From assembly GCA_946543495.1 (NCBI GenBank), contig CAMNLS010000105.1:1-5272 (forward strand): a stretch of 5,272 nt of DNA. The letters are read 5' to 3'. Both the position numbers and the translations under genes were made by a program. Source of the stretch: an uncultured Selenomonadales bacterium. GTDB lineage: Bacteria; Bacillota; Negativicutes; Selenomonadales; Selenomonadaceae. Below are positions 4,018 through 5,272 of this stretch, in pieces. Position 1 is the first letter of the stretch. Each line of letters starts with the position of its first letter. The notes under the pieces were generated by a model that was not told where the DNA came from, made no database searches, and saw only the letters and a program-made list of their open reading frames with translations.

Positions 4018-5272
4018 TTATTTCTCTTGAGCGGCTTTGTGTTCTTCGATAATCTTTTCAGCGAGCTTATCGGGCATCGGTTCATAGCGTGCGAACTTCA
4101 ACGAGTAAGACGCCCTGCCTTGAGTCTGCGAACGGAGGTCAGTCGCGTATTTATAAAGCTCACTCGACGGAACGTAGGCTTTGACTTCGGTCATGCCCTT
4201 GCCCTTAGGATCCATGCCGAGAATCTTTCCGCGTCTTGAGTTAAGGTTGCCGATGATGTCGCCCATGTAGTTTTCGGGCGTGAGGACGGTTATCTCTTCA
4301 ATCGGCTCAAGCAGAATCGGATTGGCGGCGAGGATACCTTTTTTAATCGCGATGGACGTTGCCATTTTGAACGCAGCTTCGGAGCTGTCGACTGCGTGAT
4401 AAGAACCGTCATAAAGATTGACGCTTACATTGACGACCGGATAACCCGCGATAACGCCTTCCGCTAAAGTTTCCTGCGTGCCCTTCTCAACGGCGGGGAA
4501 GTATTGACGCGGAACACTGCCGCCGAAAATGCTTTCCGACCAAACGTTACCATTGTTGACTTCGGGATTAGCGTCTTTGTTCGGTCCAATCCTCAACCAA
4601 ACATCGCCGTATTGACCGTGACCGCCGGATTGTTTCTTATGCTTACCTTGCACTTCGACTTCCTTGCGAATGGTCTCACGATAAGCAACGCGCGGTTCGC
4701 CCAAAACCATCTTCACGCCGAACTTGCGCTGAATCTTATCGCTTAAAATATCCAAATGAACTTCGCCGACGCCCTTAAGAATCGTCTGCTTCGTCTCGGC
4801 ATTTTTTACAAGCCAAATCGTTGGGTCTTCGTCCTGTTGACGAATTATCGCGCTAAAGACTTTATCTTCCTCGCCCTTCTTCTCGGAGGTAACAGCCATT
4901 GCCAACATCGGTTCGGGATATTGAATGCGCTCATACTTAATCGGAGCCGCCTTGTCGCAAAGGGTGTCGCTGGTCTTAGCATTGGCAAGCTTGCTCGTAA
5001 CGACGATATCGCCCGCGTGCGCCACGTCGACGGGAATTTGCTTCTTGCCTTGCATGGTGAACAGTCCGCTTAAACGTTCCTGCCCTTCGTTGTTCGCGCC
5101 GATAAGTTGATAAGTCGCGTCGCCCTTCATATCGCCGCTAATCACGCGCACATAAGACATACGCCCAACGAACGGGTCAACCAACGTTTTGAAAATCTGC
5201 CCGCTGAACGGCTCGGAAATCTTGCGTTCGACAAGCTCATCAGTCTTGGGATTAATGCCGTGATACTCTTTG
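4018..5272 (-). CDS. fusA: Elongation factor G-like protein, C-terminal 417 residues (N-terminal GTPase domain outside window)
   Basis: C-terminal part of a translational GTPase of the EF-G family, which moves tRNAs and mRNA through the ribosome or acts in a related ribosome step. Numbering from the first full codon at the window edge: domain II begins near residue 20 (EPFSGQIFKTLVDPFVGRM), domain III near 117, domain IV near 195-315 with SGGHGQYGDVWL (215-226) and DGSYHAVDSSE (288-298), and domain V from about 316 with NSRRGKILGM and TDLRSQTQGRASYS. The reading frame continues upstream of the internal TTG at 5184 to the edge, so that codon is not the start. HGQYGDVWL and LNSRRGKILGMDPKG resemble the EF-G-like second-copy family (often called FusA2 or EF-G2) more than canonical EF-G. 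The symbol is therefore given at family level only; paralogue assignment is inference. It is convergent with queH, and no clear terminator follows it. Confidence 0.93.
   Translation of the reverse strand, partial: KEYHGINPKTDELVERKISEPFSGQIFKTLVDPFVGRMSYVRVISGDMKGDATYQLIGANNEGQERLSGLFTMQGKKQIPVDVAHAGDIVVTSKLANAKTSDTLCDKAAPIKYERIQYPEPMLAMAVTSEKKGEEDKVFSAIIRQQDEDPTIWLVKNAETKQTILKGVGEVHLDILSDKIQRKFGVKMVLGEPRVAYRETIRKEVEVQGKHKKQSGGHGQYGDVWLRIGPNKDANPEVNNGNVWSESIFGGSVPRQYFPAVEKGTQETLAEGVIAGYPVVNVSVNLYDGSYHAVDSSEAAFKMATSIAIKKGILAANPILLEPIEEITVLTPENYMGDIIGNLNSRRGKILGMDPKGKGMTEVKAYVPSSELYKYATDLRSQTQGRASYSLKFARYEPMPDKLAEKIIEEHKAAQEK

Noticed and set aside
3852..4085. Minus-strand open frame across the spacer between queH and the EF-G-like gene
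   Set aside because: It overlaps the EF-G-like 3' end in another frame, runs through the hairpin repeats, and its basic low-complexity translation is typical of spurious calls.
3985..5110. Plus-strand open frames opposite the EF-G-like gene
   Set aside because: Antisense shadows of conserved coding sequence.
5182..5184. TTG as the start of the EF-G-like gene
   Set aside because: The frame stays open to the edge and encodes the conserved start of domain II upstream of it.

Overview
The window is an ordinary-looking stretch of an anaerobic bacterial chromosome: moderate GC, strong AGGAGG-type ribosome binding sites, and recognisable sigma-70/SigA-type promoters. A Tat-exported [NiFe] hydrogenase, the B12-independent queuosine enzyme QueH, an EF-G-like paralogue and clear Firmicutes-style Shine-Dalgarno sites together suggest an anaerobic Firmicute. 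An outer-membrane-bearing Negativicute is my best guess; this is inference from gene content and style, not a phylogenetic result.

Layout. On the minus strand, positions 742 to 1 hold the first 247 residues of a periplasmic/membrane-facing [NiFe] hydrogenase small subunit. It starts at TTG, has a twin-arginine signal and runs off the left edge. A leader of about 275 bp separates it from thrS (2799 to 1018, minus), which ends in a strong nested intrinsic terminator (977 to 926). thrS encodes a threonyl-tRNA synthetase that lacks the N-terminal TGS domain but keeps the editing and catalytic domains. It has its own promoter (2867 to 2839) and a leader of only about 30 nt, with no room for a T-box.

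Divergently, a perfect consensus promoter (TTGACA, 17 bp, TATAAT; 2914-2942) drives a two-gene plus-strand unit. The first gene encodes an uncharacterised 86-residue protein (2976-3236). The second is queH (3236-3841), and the two overlap by one base (TGATG). A 176-bp spacer with four inverted repeats, one resembling an intrinsic terminator for queH, separates this unit from a convergent gene. That gene (5272 to 4018, minus) is the C-terminal 417 residues of an EF-G-like translation factor whose GTPase domain lies beyond the right edge.

Functional theme. Three of the five genes act in translation: tRNA charging (ThrRS), tRNA wobble modification (QueH) and an elongation-factor paralogue. The hydrogenase is an unrelated energy-metabolism locus. 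I see no mobile element, CRISPR array, tRNA or rRNA. The least explained items are the 86-residue partner of QueH and the hairpin-rich spacer after queH. I found no convincing large new system.
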